Origin: Populus alba
Taxonomy: Eukaryota > Streptophyta > Magnoliopsida > Malpighiales > Salicaceae
NCBI RefSeq assembly: GCF_005239225.2
Contig: NC_133290.1
Coordinates: 13,276,204 to 13,340,203 of the forward strand
Direction: 5' to 3'
Length of the DNA: 64,000 bases
Every line of letters starts with the position of its first letter. Positions within the stretch are counted from its first letter, which is position 1. A program made the translations under genes and the position numbers. Positions 49,418 to 63,188 of this stretch are shown piece by piece. The notes under the pieces were generated by a model. It worked only from the letters and a program-made list of their open reading frames with translations, did no database searches and was not told the origin of the DNA.

Positions 49418-52400
49418 CTCTCTTGCATCAACAACTGCTTCTGATGCTCTTGTATTTAGCGCCAGCATAATTAAAAGTGAAGTAAGAATATCAAGTGGCA
49501 ATTGCAGCAAAATATACTTGAAAATTAAACAGATTTACTTGTAGTAATGAATTAAGAGAAAGACAGAGTTAGGAAGAGAGAGAAACCTTGAGGGAGGCAG
49601 TGGAGGGGAGAGAGAGAGACGGCGTCGTGGAGGGGGTTGGAAGTTTAGAAGGAGGGATGGAGGGAAGCAGAGAGTGACAATGGGTTTTGGTTTTACCTAG
49701 ATAGATTGTATCTGATGATGAAGCAGCCCAATGGGTGTGTTCTTGCCTTTACCTTAGCGGCAATTTAAAACGGCGCTGTTTTATTGTATTCAAATTTGGG
49801 GTCCTTTTTAAGGAGTGTTTGGCATTACAGCAAAAATGCCGTTTGTAAAAATTTAAAATTTTTATTATTTTTAATTTATTTTTCTATATAAACATTTACT
49901 TTTCTCAACTTTTTATTATTATTAATTTGATGCCTTAAATATACATTAATCACTTATTTAAAATTAAAACATGATCAAAAAAAGAATTTGATTTTAATTC
50001 ATAAACTAACTTAAATATCCATTAATTACAAAACATAAAAAAACTAAACAATCGAGCATCCACTCAGATGAATTCATAAGGTTCAGAGCTTAATTAAAGG
50101 AAGAAATAAAATTTGCAGGTACAAGATTACATGAATATAGACTGCAAAAAAATCAAAACATTAAGCATATTATAATTTAATTCAGCTGCAGATAAAGATA
50201 TTTTTATTTGAAAGTTGTAATTGTGGTTGTTTTTCATTAAATTTTTTTTTTTAAAATAATATATTTTTTATTTTTTAAAAATTATTTTTGATATCAACAT
50301 ATTAAAATGATTTAAAAATATTAATAAAAATATTAAAATTTTTTTAAAATATAAAATTAAATAAACCATATTTGTATGTATAATTAGACAGTGAAAGAAT
50401 AAATAAATAAAAAGGCTGGTAATCTCTCCACATACGCATGGGGGTGCTTGTTCATAAATCAATTTAATTAACATCCTCACCCTTCACATAAATATGAACA
50501 CGAAAACACCATAGTCGCCGGTCACGAAAAAGCATTGAAAACAAATTAAGAAACATTCAACGACCTGCACAGTCTGTCACTATCTCCACGCACAAACCTC
50601 CATCACACAGCAAGCTCGAAAACTCAGTAATTAATTAGATAAACTGTAATTGATTAAAATTTTAGATTTATTTTTAATAAAAAATTATTAGTTCGAGTTT
50701 TCATAAATTTTAAAATCATTAAAAGTTTATATGATTATAACTTTAAAACTCATAAAATTAATTAAAATATAATACAAGTTAGTCCAAATATTCATCATTA
50801 ATATAAAATAGCATGTTTCGGGCACAATATAGCAAATTAAGTTCCTTGTTGCAGAATTAGTTTTTTTTTTTTTTTTTTTTTAAAAAAAAAACATATATTG
50901 TTTTATATAAATATAATTTCATCAACATTCAAATTTTTTTATTGATTTTAAGGTAGGAAAACAATATTTATACACAATTTAAAACTTAACTTTTTACCTT
51001 TAAAGTCTTACTCGAATTTGACATGAACTCAAGCTATCCATAGAATTTAATATGCAATCAAGTCGGATTGGATTGTGTTGTCATTCATGAGGTAGAAATG
51101 AAATTGCCATCCTTACTTTAACATAATATCAATCTATGATAAAAAAAAAAAAAAATTTATTTATCGTTTAAATCAACCTCTTGACGGCATTTATTTTTAT
51201 TTTCTCAACCAGGAAGAAATAGGAAAGTGGTTAATTATTATTTTTTTTTATGAAAGGGATAGCAATTACTCCCAGCCACCAGCTCGAGTCGAGGGCAGAA
51301 AAATCCAATTCCATATCAAAGATAACTGTGATTATTAATTTTAATTATGAATAGTTAGGGTGATGGATTTCACTTTATATATATTCTCTTGTCCTCCCAA
51401 GTATTCCACGCTTACCCTTAATTGAACACCTATTTTTTAAGGGGCAGAATCAAAAAATAAAATTAAAAAAATTAAAATTTTAATTGTTTTATTATTTAAT
51501 TTAGACTAAAAGTATAAATATTATTAAAGAAGAAGCTGAAAAAAACAATTTCTTTGCAGGGTCGGGCCATTTTCAGCCCGCCTCTATATTTTCTTCACTA
51601 AAGCACCATTTATTTCTCCTATTTTTAAAATTCAAAATTGAAAAAAAAGGAATTGATAATTATTTTGGATGAAAGGGTGTATTAACAGTGTCTTAATATT
51701 CAAATGCCAAGTATTTAGTAGTTTAAATTGGATCGTCCAGAATATTTTTATTAAAAATTGATATCATATGAGAGTTTCTAATGTAATTATATTAAACAAA
51801 AGATATTGTGGAGGATTGAAGATCAGCTAAGATGAATTAAAACACATTAATATTCTTGATTTCATTAATACATCCCCTTTCCCATAATTACCATCAATAT
51901 TGTAACCTAAAATAAGGAGTAAGTTAATTATTGGCATCCTCATTATCTTATAAAGTTTTTGTATTTCCTTCCAAAATGTTCAATATCTTCTCTATTTATT
52001 TATAAGATTACAAAAAAAAAAAAAATTCAATTATCATTAATAACATTGTGTTTTGTTTTGTTTCAGATTATTTTGTGAATTATTTTTTTCTATATTTTAA
52101 AATTTTTAGAAAATCCTTGTAGAAAAACGCAGGAACGCATATGAGGATAGCTCTCAGCGATCGATCACAACCCTAAGGGAGACAAAATTGTCATCAAATA
52201 ACTTATCAATCCATTTAGATAGGAACATGTCAACTAACTAATAAAAGGATGATTAATATACTTCAAAACAGCACAGAAATCTCTATCATGGCACAAGGCC
52301 TCGAAGCAGCAAAGTAGTAGTAGAAATTATGGCAAAAAAACTAGAGAAATTATTATTAGAACACAATTAATGGTTTCCATAAATTCGTGGTGGGTTTCAA

Positions 52401-52823
52401 GCTCGAATTATGTGTCTATAGGGAGTTACAGGAGGAAGAACTCATTAAACATCTATAAATCAATCAAGATTCAGGTTTCCATAAATTACTTGCTCTGCTA
52501 CCACCACCACCACCACCGCCACATCATCCATGGATGACAGAAAGAAAACAAAGCCCTTACATAAGAAATATCATTTGCAGATTGTACCTAACTGAAAATT
52601 ACAGCTGAAACATTGAAAGACCTAAATGAGGGATGAAAGCAAAATGTAGCTGCCTCCTCCTTTTGCTTATTCTGAACTCATCAGGCACTGCCTAATATAT
52701 ATATATATGAACCAGACGTCTGACCAATATTGTTATAATTGGAAAATTGGAAGATTATCAAACCCAAGATCATGCTCGTCATGATGATAAAACTGAAGCT
52801 TGGATAATATATATCTTCGATAA
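49418..52823. other. AT-rich spacer between the SWIM and MYB genes
   Basis: The first 250 bases hold the SWIM gene's leader and GA/GGAG-rich promoter side. A MITE terminus-like 'gtgtttggcattacagc' lies at 49814 and a MITE core (gatatcaacatattaaaatg) at about 50290. A T run of over 20 at 50859 passes directly into an A run. At 52501 there is a short (CCA)n stretch. No gene seen. Confidence 0.5.
50230..50350 (+). mobile_element. MITE core copy
   Basis: It carries the family core 'gatatcaacatattaaaatg' with T-rich and A-rich arms. Its ends are not resolved. Confidence 0.45.
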
Positions 52824-53986
52824 TTAAGAGATTCCCACACCGAGAAAGTCTATAAAGGCAACATCCTGGTTCTTAAATTGACCTCCATGATCGTTTTCTT
52901 CTTGCTGAGAAGCCATCGGCAATTTCAACAATGCAGCTGGCTCAAGGTGATTGCTATTGAGTCTCACTAACTGGCTTTCGATAATCTTTTCTTTATTGCT
53001 TCCATAACCATCACCATAACTTGTCAATGCAAAAGGATTATTAGGATCAACTTTCTTAGAATTAGGGATCTGCTGTCCAGCAACATTTTGGTAGTTGTTA
53101 CCACCATAAATAGTAGAACTAGGACGGTAAGTACAGTGAAGAGATTCATTCAAAGCAAGTGGTCCCTCTTTAGGATAGAATGAAGAAGAACCTGAGTATT
53201 GAATATAATCCTTTCTTTTTGCATCAAAGACGTCAAAACTTAATGAGTCATTTGTGATGGTTGAAGCGCTAATGTTAGTCCAAGAGGGTGATGAGTTTGA
53301 AGAGGACATGGGTATGTTAGTACCCTTTCTTTCAATAATATTATTCTGAAACCCTAATTTAGAACCATAATCAAGTGATACTTGAGGCCTAAAGAACACA
53401 AAATTGCTACCAGGAGGAGTACTGCTATTTCTGTTGGACCGAGGATGATGATGATCAGTAGAATATTGGACTTGGAAATTATTTCTCTTACCATGGAAAG
53501 TCAAGCAGCGTTCCCGCTTCCTTCTTGCCATAACAACATGGTAATGATTCTTGACAGCGTTGTCAGTTCTACCAGGAAAGAGCCTGGATATCGAAGCCCA
53601 TCTGTTTCCATGAATCTGATGAGCTTTTAGGAGCCTTTCTTCCTCGTCTTCTGTAAAAGGCCTTTTGTTGATATTTGGATCAAGTTGGTTGTACCATCTC
53701 AATCTACAACTTTTCCCTACAAATCAAGATAAAGAAAAAGAAGCACATATGAAAATTCCATTTCTTAGAACTTGAGCAATGATGAGAGAAAGAAAAGGAG
53801 AGGTGAATTCTTTAGCTCTATCTTACCTGATCTTCCTTGAAGATGTTCCGCGATGAAATTCCAATTCTGAGGACCATATTGATCGACAAGTTGCCGAAGT
53901 TTCTCATCTTCAGCTGGTCTCCAGTGCCCTCTATGACAACTAGTCTTCCCATCATCACTGCTTGAGCTACCTTTAAGATCTTCCAT
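52824..53986 (-). CDS. R2R3-MYB transcription factor, subgroup 21
   Basis: Two exons, 53986-53827 and 53716-52824, join in frame to 350 residues with one GT-AG intron. Residues about 20-71 form R2 ([19 protein letters not shown] with W22 and the regular Trp spacing) and about 74-122 form R3 ([17 protein letters not shown], then [20 protein letters not shown]). [25 protein letters not shown] and the C-terminal [10 protein letters not shown] are signatures of subgroup 21 (MYB52/54/56/69 and MYB105/110/117). Members act in secondary-wall formation or organ-boundary patterning. The middle of the protein is Ser/Asn-rich and low-complexity. The ATG at 53986 is chosen because the domain begins 20 residues later and no upstream ATG is in frame nearby. 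An intact nuclear DNA-binding protein is expected. Confidence 0.93.
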
Positions 53987-54641
53987 CACATGAAAGCTTC
54001 ACCAAACTCACCTAAATATCCCAACACAGCAACAAACTGTAAATTTATGGCACTAATCGGCACAGGAGGAAGATCTTGAACAGAAGTTCGATGAATATAA
54101 GAAGTTGAATAGGAAGAAAGAGATATAGAACAGGAGGGAATTGGGTTTAGGGTTACAGATGAGAGGTCACTTTTCTTATATACACAAGATAGGATATGTA
54201 TAAATACATGTATAAGCACTGGTTTTTTTTTTTTTTTTATATATACACCTAAATATCAATGTGAATTAAATGTTACCATTAGCCTAATCAAATTATTTAT
54301 CCTTGTAATTCACTTCTTGACAGCTCAGTACTCCCCACAGAGACACAACAAACAGGAACACTCAATTGCCCCTTTCTGGGCAACTTAAATGAAATTATTC
54401 TATTAGATGAGCATACGCATTGATTACATGTGTAGCAAAGTTAGAAATTATTTTGTTGCATGCAGTTTATTATTGGTTATTTAAGAGGAAATTAATGTTA
54501 ATTGCTGTAAGAGGGGAGGGGAGTTGGTGAATAATTTGATGTCAAAATAGATAGACACAAGGTTTTCCCTTTTATTTAAATGGTAAATTACCAAAGTCGT
54601 CGTCATCATCTTCTTCTTCTTCTTCAGGCTTAACAGCTTGC

Positions 54642-54686
<45 letters not shown>

Positions 54687-55339
54687 CATATTAGTGTTTT
54701 AGATTTTTTTAAATAATTTTGGGAATTCTTGAATTTATGTATGCCATGTTCATTGATTAATATTGCAACAATTTATAGTTTTACTTTCAGTCAAGTTTAA
54801 AAATAAAGAGACTGTTAAAATATTTCATTATTGTATAGCTTCCTGGAGGGTACGTAAAAATAACTTACTTGAGATGTCAAGTATTTTCAAACCTCAACGT
54901 TTCTCAATTTTATTTATTTTCTTTTTTATATTCAAGAATACCATTGATTTAGCTTTCACTTATCAATACTCTGTTCTTCTCTTTATGTTTAATAAAACAC
55001 AAACTATAATTTTATATTTTTTTAGCGTAAGAAAGAAAGGAAAGAAGGAAGGAGGAGTGAACCATCGATAACAACTTATTTATAAATAATGATATGTCAA
55101 CTTTTTGAAAAAATTGCTAATTTGTTTTAAATTCTTTATTTCCTTGATAATTCTATCAAAAATTACCGATAAAACACAATTCACTGTTATTTTTATCAGG
55201 ATTTGCCGACAAATATTTCCGTTGGCAATTAGTAATAACACATTATTTGTCAGTATATATTTTCATTACTATTTATTAATTTTCTAGTAGTTCAATTCAT
55301 GAAAATTTTATTTTTTATTACTTAACCTCATGTTTAACC

Positions 55340-55376
<37 letters not shown>

Positions 55377-55900
55377 AGGTCGCATCATGGATTCACAGAT
55401 AATATAGCTGCTGAAATTAAGAACTTAATTCCACCAAAAGATTGATTGCGTAAAAGACCAGAAGGAAAGACTGAATAGCTTAAACGTACCAAACAGAACA
55501 TAGATTCTTACATTTAAAGCACATGTGGGAATAAAATCAAGTAGAAAAGTTTATGTTTTTTCATATGGCTGCTATATTAGAAGGACTGCAACAGCCCATA
55601 GCTACGATTACAAGAGAAGGGAAACGCCAGCCATTGTTGACAAAACTGCTACGAGTCCTGTAGAGCTGGAGAATTGTCAGAGGAGAATAATAAGCTTCAA
55701 TTTATTTACTTTTAACCGAAGAAGAAAGCTTTAATTTGATGCACAATATTTCATCTGTCCTGTATATTTCTTAGTTTCTGATTTTCTCAAGAAAACTAAA
55801 GTATAGGATATATGTTTTTATTATATTTGATCTTTGATATGCAGTCATTCTGTGACCAAACTCATGGTTTTATCTCTTAAACACTCATTAATTATTTGAT
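53987..55900. other. MYB gene upstream region and microsatellites
   Basis: The MYB promoter side reads right to left from 53987. It contains (TTC)n at about 54610-54624, a (TA)n run at 54646-54684 and another at 55343-55371. ORFs at 54763-55071 and 55525-55734 (+) show no domain or codon structure. Confidence 0.5.
54646..54684 (+). repeat. (TA)n microsatellite
   Basis: About 39 bases of pure TA dinucleotide, 660 bases upstream of the MYB start codon. Confidence 0.95.
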
Positions 55901-57337
55901 CATGCTCTTTTCAATATCTACTCCCTTTTTTTCCCTTTCAATACAAAGGAGATCCCATCAGAGCTCACTGTATATACCTCTCAATATCTCTCTTCATCTC
56001 GTTTAATTAATCTTCATCTTTCCAGCTAGGGTTCTTCAATTTGTCGTCTCCCCTTCAAGGTATATATAGTGGTCTAACTATAGAAAGTACTCTTCGACAT
56101 TTTCTTCGTACCTTTTAAAACATTTGTATGTTAAGTTTTTTTTTTTCCCCTGTTTAATTCATATAATTCATTGAAACTTTATGCCAAGGAACTTATAGCT
56201 TTAATAATACATATCTCTCATGTATATTATTACGGTCAAACTTTTTTTTTTTTTATATTGATATCTATTATGAATAAAAATCATAATATCAATCAATCCC
56301 ATAAAAAAACAGGAAAAAAAAAATACTAATTCGACAAATATATAATATATGAGCGATTGAATTACTAGTTTAACATACAATAATGAAATAATGAGTTAAT
56401 TAAAAAAAATATTTTCGATTCAAATCTTTTTTTAAAATTTTTTTTTAACTCATTTATAGATCGTGTTTCATGAGTGTGTCTATAATATATATATATAAAA
56501 AGATAAAAAAAAAGGTATATAGGAAATGCTTAATTATATGTGGGAAATGTTAATGATAAAGAGGTAAAAGGAGGGGAAGAGTGCAAGGTAGCATGTCTTA
56601 CATTTTGCTCACATCTATGTAGATGAAAGGTCAAAAGGAGAAAACAAGTCCATGCTTATTAAAATGTTGTTGGTGCAAGCAAAAAAGATGGATAAAGTGA
56701 TTTCTTAACTGACTGGGATTTTATACCCCATGAAATTGATCTCTTCTCCTCTTAACTAAATTCTCTTCGTCTTCCTCTCTCTCTCATGACTTCTCGCTTT
56801 TATTATCATTACAGTCACCATAATATTGCCATTGATTTGTCCACATCACATTACCTACATATTCTTCTCATGAATTTCTTCAGTATTCATCCAGGGCTGC
56901 CTAGCTAGCTAGCTAGCTGTTTTCTTTTACTTTTTCTCTGGTCTAAAAACATTATTGAACTATTGGTCAATCTTGCCCTGTATGGTGGCATTTGGGTGAT
57001 TCATGAAAACCCTGTTGAACCTAATCTTGAAATTATAAGTTAACTTTTTGTTTGCTTAATTCTTGCTCCTGTGTACCTTTTCATTTCAGATGCCTTCCCT
57101 GAAAGCTGCTCCATGGTTCTTCCAGTTTTCTTCGCGTCTCTTTTCATAAACTGATATATAAAATATAAATCCTTAACGTGAAATCATATCCACCATGCTA
57201 TTTTAATTCCTCACAATTATAGAAAGATCATCTGACTGAGACTTTGCTGTTGTTTCTCTCAGGTTATAAATAAGGGAAGTCTTCACATATTATATATATA
57301 GCCTTGGTGGATTACTAATTAATTTATGCCGGATCTT

Positions 57338-57374
<37 letters not shown>

Positions 57375-60300
57375 CAAGTGGACAACCCTGATGATTTGAT
57401 ATATTCTTCATCCTCTCCATTTTACTATAATAAGCAGCCCTTTCAAGGCCCCATGTACACAAACATGCATGCACTCTTAACCAGTTTTTAACCTACATGA
57501 GTTTTTATTTGAATGAGTAAGAGGTGAGGATTCATCATCTGCCTGCAGAACTACTTCTCTCTTTCAACTCCATCATGATTAACAATTTGAATCAGACTGC
57601 ACTGTGTAACACTGTTTTCTGGATTCCAAATATAAGATTCATTGTAGAACACCTCCTAAAAAGGGATCTTTGGTTACTTTACAACTTTTACTTGAACGTG
57701 GATTGTTATAAACCTGGTTTGAAAAGGGATTTATTTTCACTGTACAAAAGACTGGCGCATGATGAGGATATATCTATACCTAGAGTACTAAAGCTAGGAA
57801 AGCATAATATATATATATATATATAGGTAACCTAAAGTAACTGGGAGTTGAAGAAACATGAAATTAAATCTGAACAAGTTTAATTAGGCAAGCACGATAT
57901 TGATTGGTAACTTGTATACCAAAAAATTGACAAGAAATATAGTATTGAATAGTCTAGCAAGTAATCTCATGTATAATAATCAATTATAAATTGGTTGAAA
58001 TATCAAATGGGAGTATGCATGCATTTACACACAAAATTGGGAAATAGTAGATGAGGTAATATTAATTGATCCATGTTTAAGAAAACAAAATCCATTCCGA
58101 TTAATATTATGATTCGAGAAAGCCACAAGGCATCACATCTAGCTATAGGGCGCGTTCCTCTTGGTATCAAAAGCAAACATTTATGCCTTGATTACTTGAA
58201 AAGGAAGCTTTTTTCTCAATGAAATGCTTACCAGCTATACAAAATATATATTGAAATTGTTGATTGTATCTTAATTAGTAACAGAATGATCTTTCATTAA
58301 TTTATTCACTCTATCTGAATCCCTTGTATGAGTCTTGCTTCCTACACAAGTCATCGTATAAATGACACCATACAAGAAACCATGAAATTCTTACATATAA
58401 AAGACTTTTTTTTTTTTTTTTCCCTGTAGTGTTCCAAATACGCTGTCCTTGGACATCATTAATTTGATTTGTCGATAACTATATGTATAGTGGGTTTTTA
58501 CCTTCAAGATGCTAGCTTTCATGCACCTGTATATCTTTCGGGGTCACAATGGATCATGGTTGTGTTTTCTCTTAGTAGTTAACTGCTTAATTGCAACGAA
58601 ACTGTCTAGGGTTGATAAAAAAAATTGTTCCATCCATCTCTCGATTATTTAAAAAAAAATGGTTTGTAATTTGATCCTGGTGTTTTGTTATCTTCATTTC
58701 TTGGCATTATATTTTGTGTTTACTACTGAATTATATATTAAGTTTAAAACAAAAGAAGAAGCATAAATTGAAACACACTTAGTTGTACAATTAAAGGTTC
58801 CGAGCACTTGAGTGAAAATTTATACTACTAGATAAAGATCTGATATAGATAAATTATATGAATGATTTAACAAATATTTTTATCAACAAGTTAGACATGT
58901 CTAGGCTTAAAGAGAAAGTTTGGTTATGCCAAACTAAATTATTAATTTAAAATAGAGATAACATGAGATTCCACAGTTAAATTAATGTTAATTTTTCTAG
59001 GTAATTCTATAGTTAGTTTCCCTATAAGAGAACACTATGTCACTTATCAAATCATTGGATATTTTATAATTAGACTCATAGGTTGTTGTTTGGATTAATT
59101 TTGTTATTTTTCTAAGAATATTTCTAAGATTTATTATTTTTATTTTGGATTTTATTTTAATTTTCTTAATATTTTCAGACTTTAAGTTGTTTTTAAGTAG
59201 AGTTAGTTTTTTCTACCCAATTTAAAAGTCTTGTAAATTCTTAAAGAGATAGCTATCATATATTTAAATTTCAAAAAAATGAATTTATGAATTTGGGGTT
59301 TTATCTCATTAAAATTCTTGTATTTTCTAAGTTATCGATGTCCTATTAGACCTAGCTAGGTCCATTTTAATATCAAGAATTCACAAATATGCAAGACCAC
59401 TAATTACTATTTCAATTACTAAAAAATGGCTTCTGATTTGAAATTAATTTTAATCTCCTAATGATAAATGAATAGGGAACGAGCTTAAACAAGTGGGATT
59501 GTAACAAACATTCTCCTTAAATATTAATGGGACCCAATATCTCTCTTAAACCAGGAAAATTAGAGAGTAGTGCATAATTAAGTGCATAATTAAACTCTCA
59601 ATTCTGCCTTCTCTCGATGAAGCAAGGCATTGAATTAGCAACAAACAAATCCCATCTGCCTATTAAATGGTCTTCTTGTCGTGAAAATCATAAGGTACCT
59701 TAGCCTACCACACTGAAAAAATGGCCAATCAAGCAACACATCTTCCCTTTTCTCTTACTGTTCTTCAACATTTCAAGCTAACCCATCTTTTCCCAACCAC
59801 ACTGCTTGTGACATTAATTCACAAGCACTACAACCCACCTCAGAAAAAAACATTAATTTTGACCTAAATATTGATGAACCATCACTGATTAGTGATTACC
59901 CTACTACAAAATCCTATTATTACATCTTGTGGTCCCTTTCTCAAGCTTCCATGCAAACCAATCTCTTTCCTAGGATTGTTCTATCCATCTTGCAGGATGC
60001 AATTTGTTACATGGAATTGATCCGGCCTCAATAGAATATATATTCTACTTGGGTTTATTCAAACATATATAATTTTCTCCTAGTGATGTCAACCAAAGGT
60101 CACATACATTCTTACGGCCCCAGCAAACTATGTAGAGTTTTTTTTTTATAGAAGTTGAAGGCGATCTTCCATGTTTAGGTTACACATAATGGCAATTCCC
60201 TCCCTTCTTTTTCCTCTCAAATCCCTCCATTAGGGTATTCTCGACCAGTTTTAGCATGTCAAGACTAAATCCCTCTTTAATTGAGTTTTAGATAAGTTGT

Positions 60301-61440
60301 TCATACTAGCAAAAAAAAAAAAAAAAAAAAAAAACAAAGCTCCCTTCAAAGTGATATAGATTCAATGTCAAATCACTTTCCCCATAATTAATTGTTTTGT
60401 TAAATTAAAATTCACGTTTGGGTTAAGACCTAAAATTCATAATTGTTTTTCAAAGCAAAAGAATCGCAAGTTTCAAATGGAATGCTCTTAGCCAGTCACC
60501 ATTTTGGACTTTTAAGTTCATAAATTTGGTTTGTTTCAACCGAAAGCCAATTTTGCATAGACAACGCAGGAGATAAAGTGGCTAAATTTTCAAAGTTAAT
60601 TCTAGAATCGGTCCTAGCATGCATATATACATATATATGTTCTTCATGAGAAGTTGTCAAGCATTGACAATATTGGAAATACAATTGTTTGCATAGAAAC
60701 TTGAAAACACTGCTAATCACCAACAAAATGTGAAAAAAATATGGCAAATTTGTAGAGAAAAACTTAATCAACAGGATGTTAGTAATATATATCTGGATGA
60801 ATTAACCGTCATCCCTACGAACCCATCGGAATCCGGTGATGTTGCTTAAAATCCTCAGTTGTTCCACACCACCACAAGTACCGTATATGCTATGATTAGA
60901 AAAATGATAGCTTCATGAAAGAAACCCTAACTTTATGAAGTGGGATCCAACATAAGATAATGATTATAAAAATAAAAAAAAAAACTAACACAGGGAAGAT
61001 AGGTTTGATGTCAATTTCTCTTAGTCTCTACATGCTTTCTAGCTAAAACTAACCCTATTTAATCCCTGCTAAAATACTACGTAAGATAGCGACTCCAAAG
61101 TACAGTAGGTAGGTCTTCTTGGGCTGTCTCTTTCAATTTGTTTATTCACATTTGGTAACAAATTAACTTAAACCATTGTTTCATTGTACCTCAAGTCATT
61201 AAGACACATACTTCGGCTCTAAATAGAAAATGACAGCAGAGCTACTCTTACTTTTTCTCACTTCTTTATAACTCATGTCCACAATTAGTTATTCCCGTTG
61301 TAAAAACTCTTGTTTCCAAGTCCAAGAAGTTAACTTAACAGTAACCTTTCATCATTCGTTTTGAAATAAACTGCATTTTCAATCCAGTTTAGAAAACCAG
61401 TAAAGTTGAAGGGCTAAAGTGCAATTCGCATTCCTTCAAT
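55901..61440. other. Gene-poor region
   Basis: I find no protein-coding gene on either strand. The 55925-56062 part has promoter- and leader-like composition: 'tcactgtatatacctctc' followed by CT-rich sequence and 'ccttcaag|gtatata', which could be a splice donor of a non-coding transcript. (CA)n-(TA)n lies at 57340-57374. An A run of about 24 lies at 60310. The ORF at 57524-57826 (100 codons) has no recognisable similarity. I searched by eye for common plant microRNA sequences and saw none. Confidence 0.4.
57340..57374 (+). repeat. (CA)n-(TA)n compound microsatellite
   Basis: About 22 bases of CA dinucleotide are followed directly by a short TA run. Confidence 0.9.
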
Positions 61441-61622
61441 TTTTTTTTTTTTTATTAATATGGGTATCCGGGTCAACTTGCGCGCATTTCGACTAATCCT
61501 ACAGGCCCTAAAATTAATAACAATATAAGCCTACAATAACTCTAAGATTTATAAAATTCAAACTAGTGATTTTTATAAAATAAATTTAGAGTTTGACCAG
61601 TTAAACTACAACCCTCAAAATT
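61440..61622 (-). mobile_element. SINE-like element fragment
   Basis: Read on the minus strand, the segment runs from 'gggttgtagtttaactggtc', which resembles a pol III A-box head, to 'gcgcgcaagttgacccggat', 'acccatattaat' and a run of A bases. The 'CGCAAGTTGACCCGGATACCC' type of end followed by a simple tail is a feature I recall from dispersed tRNA-derived SINEs in woody dicots. The internal B-box is degraded. No coding capacity. Confidence 0.55.
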
Positions 61623-63188
61623 GTATTCCTTCGATTTTCATAGCACAACACATGCTCTTTCAAATATGTGACTTGATCGGGCTGTAACAAGAGTATTAGA
61701 CAAGATATCCCAAGGATGAGGTGGCCTACGTACTCCTGCTTCTACATTGAAGAATAAGTTACAAGGAATCGTGAGAGTTCACATGTTCATTGCTCATGGC
61801 GTTTGTGTTTTGATGCTTAAAAACGTTGGTGGCTGCTGGTAGTGCTGCTTCCCGTCTTCAAGGTTTTGCCAGAATCTGGTGACGGGGATTAGGTGGCTGG
61901 CTAGCTAGCTCCCCTTCCCTTTTCTTGCAAACTGATCATAAGTCGAATACATCCCAAATGGGGAGTCTGAATTTATGAATCCCAACTCTGATCAAGGGAA
62001 GACACGCGAGCTTAGTGTTTAACAACATAGAAGAACACCTATGAAAGTCGTTCACCACATCAATGGGAGGTTTCATCATATATGAACACTTCCCCATCAA
62101 TTTGTTATCGTTAGGATGACAAGTACATCCATGCTTGATGATGGATCATCCAAACCGACCCAAATAAATTAAATATTCTATAAATAGTAATTGCTTAGAT
62201 CAAATTTGGATAATAAAACCCAAAAAACCAAAGTTATACATCCATGATCCATATCACAGGTGTGCTCGATCGGACCGGCGGCTTGTGCATTTGAGGAATT
62301 GGAGGTTCTGGATGGCATTGATGTTGCACAAATTATCATGTGTCATAGGACGCGTGAGTGGCATAAAAGAGTAACTGCACATGTGAGGCATATATTTATC
62401 CAAAAATTCGATAAGATCAGGTTCAAATATTTAAAATCCATACCTGCCATGTAATGAATTGGATTTATCTAATAGTTTTGGATTCGAATATAAATATGGA
62501 TAATTCCAAGTTCCGAATCATGAGTACCCAACTGGCATATATGCCAACTTTAGTAACATGAGGCCCATTGACTAATGAAGGCTGGACATCCTAAAGAGCT
62601 TACATGCCCATTATCTTCAAGGGCATCTTGAAATTTAACTGTCCACAGACCTCCACGATATTCATGGTAGAGCTATATGTGATTTAGGTTCAGAGTTTTA
62701 AGACAGAACCATGGTGATGGTAGGCTTTTAGTTGAGCAACTAGCTTAAACCTTACTATGCTTAATACCTGTGTTTTATGGGGCTAAGAATTAAACAGCAT
62801 GCAAATCGAGAATCTCTGTAGCTTTCTTGAATCAATCAAACCAATCAACAGCTCCAAAGCAGACAACTAATGATAGCTTAAGTTATTATCTAAGTAATTA
62901 CTGCCATAGCAGGGTAAGGGCAAGGAACTTCAAAAATTGTAGACACTAAAAAACAAGCATAGGATATGACGCTCACCATAAATCTTCTTTCATTTACTTC
63001 GGGGGATAAATACTTCAACACAGACAGTGTAGCTGAAAAAGACGTAGCAATTTAAGTTGCTCCAATGACAGAATGTACAGGAATGTGTTCAAAACCCGAC
63101 AACAATGCTAATATAGGAAAGAAAAAGAAAAGAACTAAATGATAGCTGAATAGTGTCAGAACCATTAAAGGCCAAAAAGAGCATATGA
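61623..63188. other. Spacer, no gene seen
   Basis: No domain-bearing frame was found. The 64-codon frame at 62260-62454 has no family resemblance. The right end is the downstream side of the PEN-2 pseudogene. Confidence 0.5.

Noticed and set aside
56905..56930. 'ctagctagctag' palindromic run as a regulatory operator
   Set aside because: A simple four-base repeat of a few units, common by slippage, with no gene beside it.
57524..57826. 100-codon plus-strand ORF
   Set aside because: No domain, ends in a TA microsatellite, and has no splice or promoter context that favours coding.
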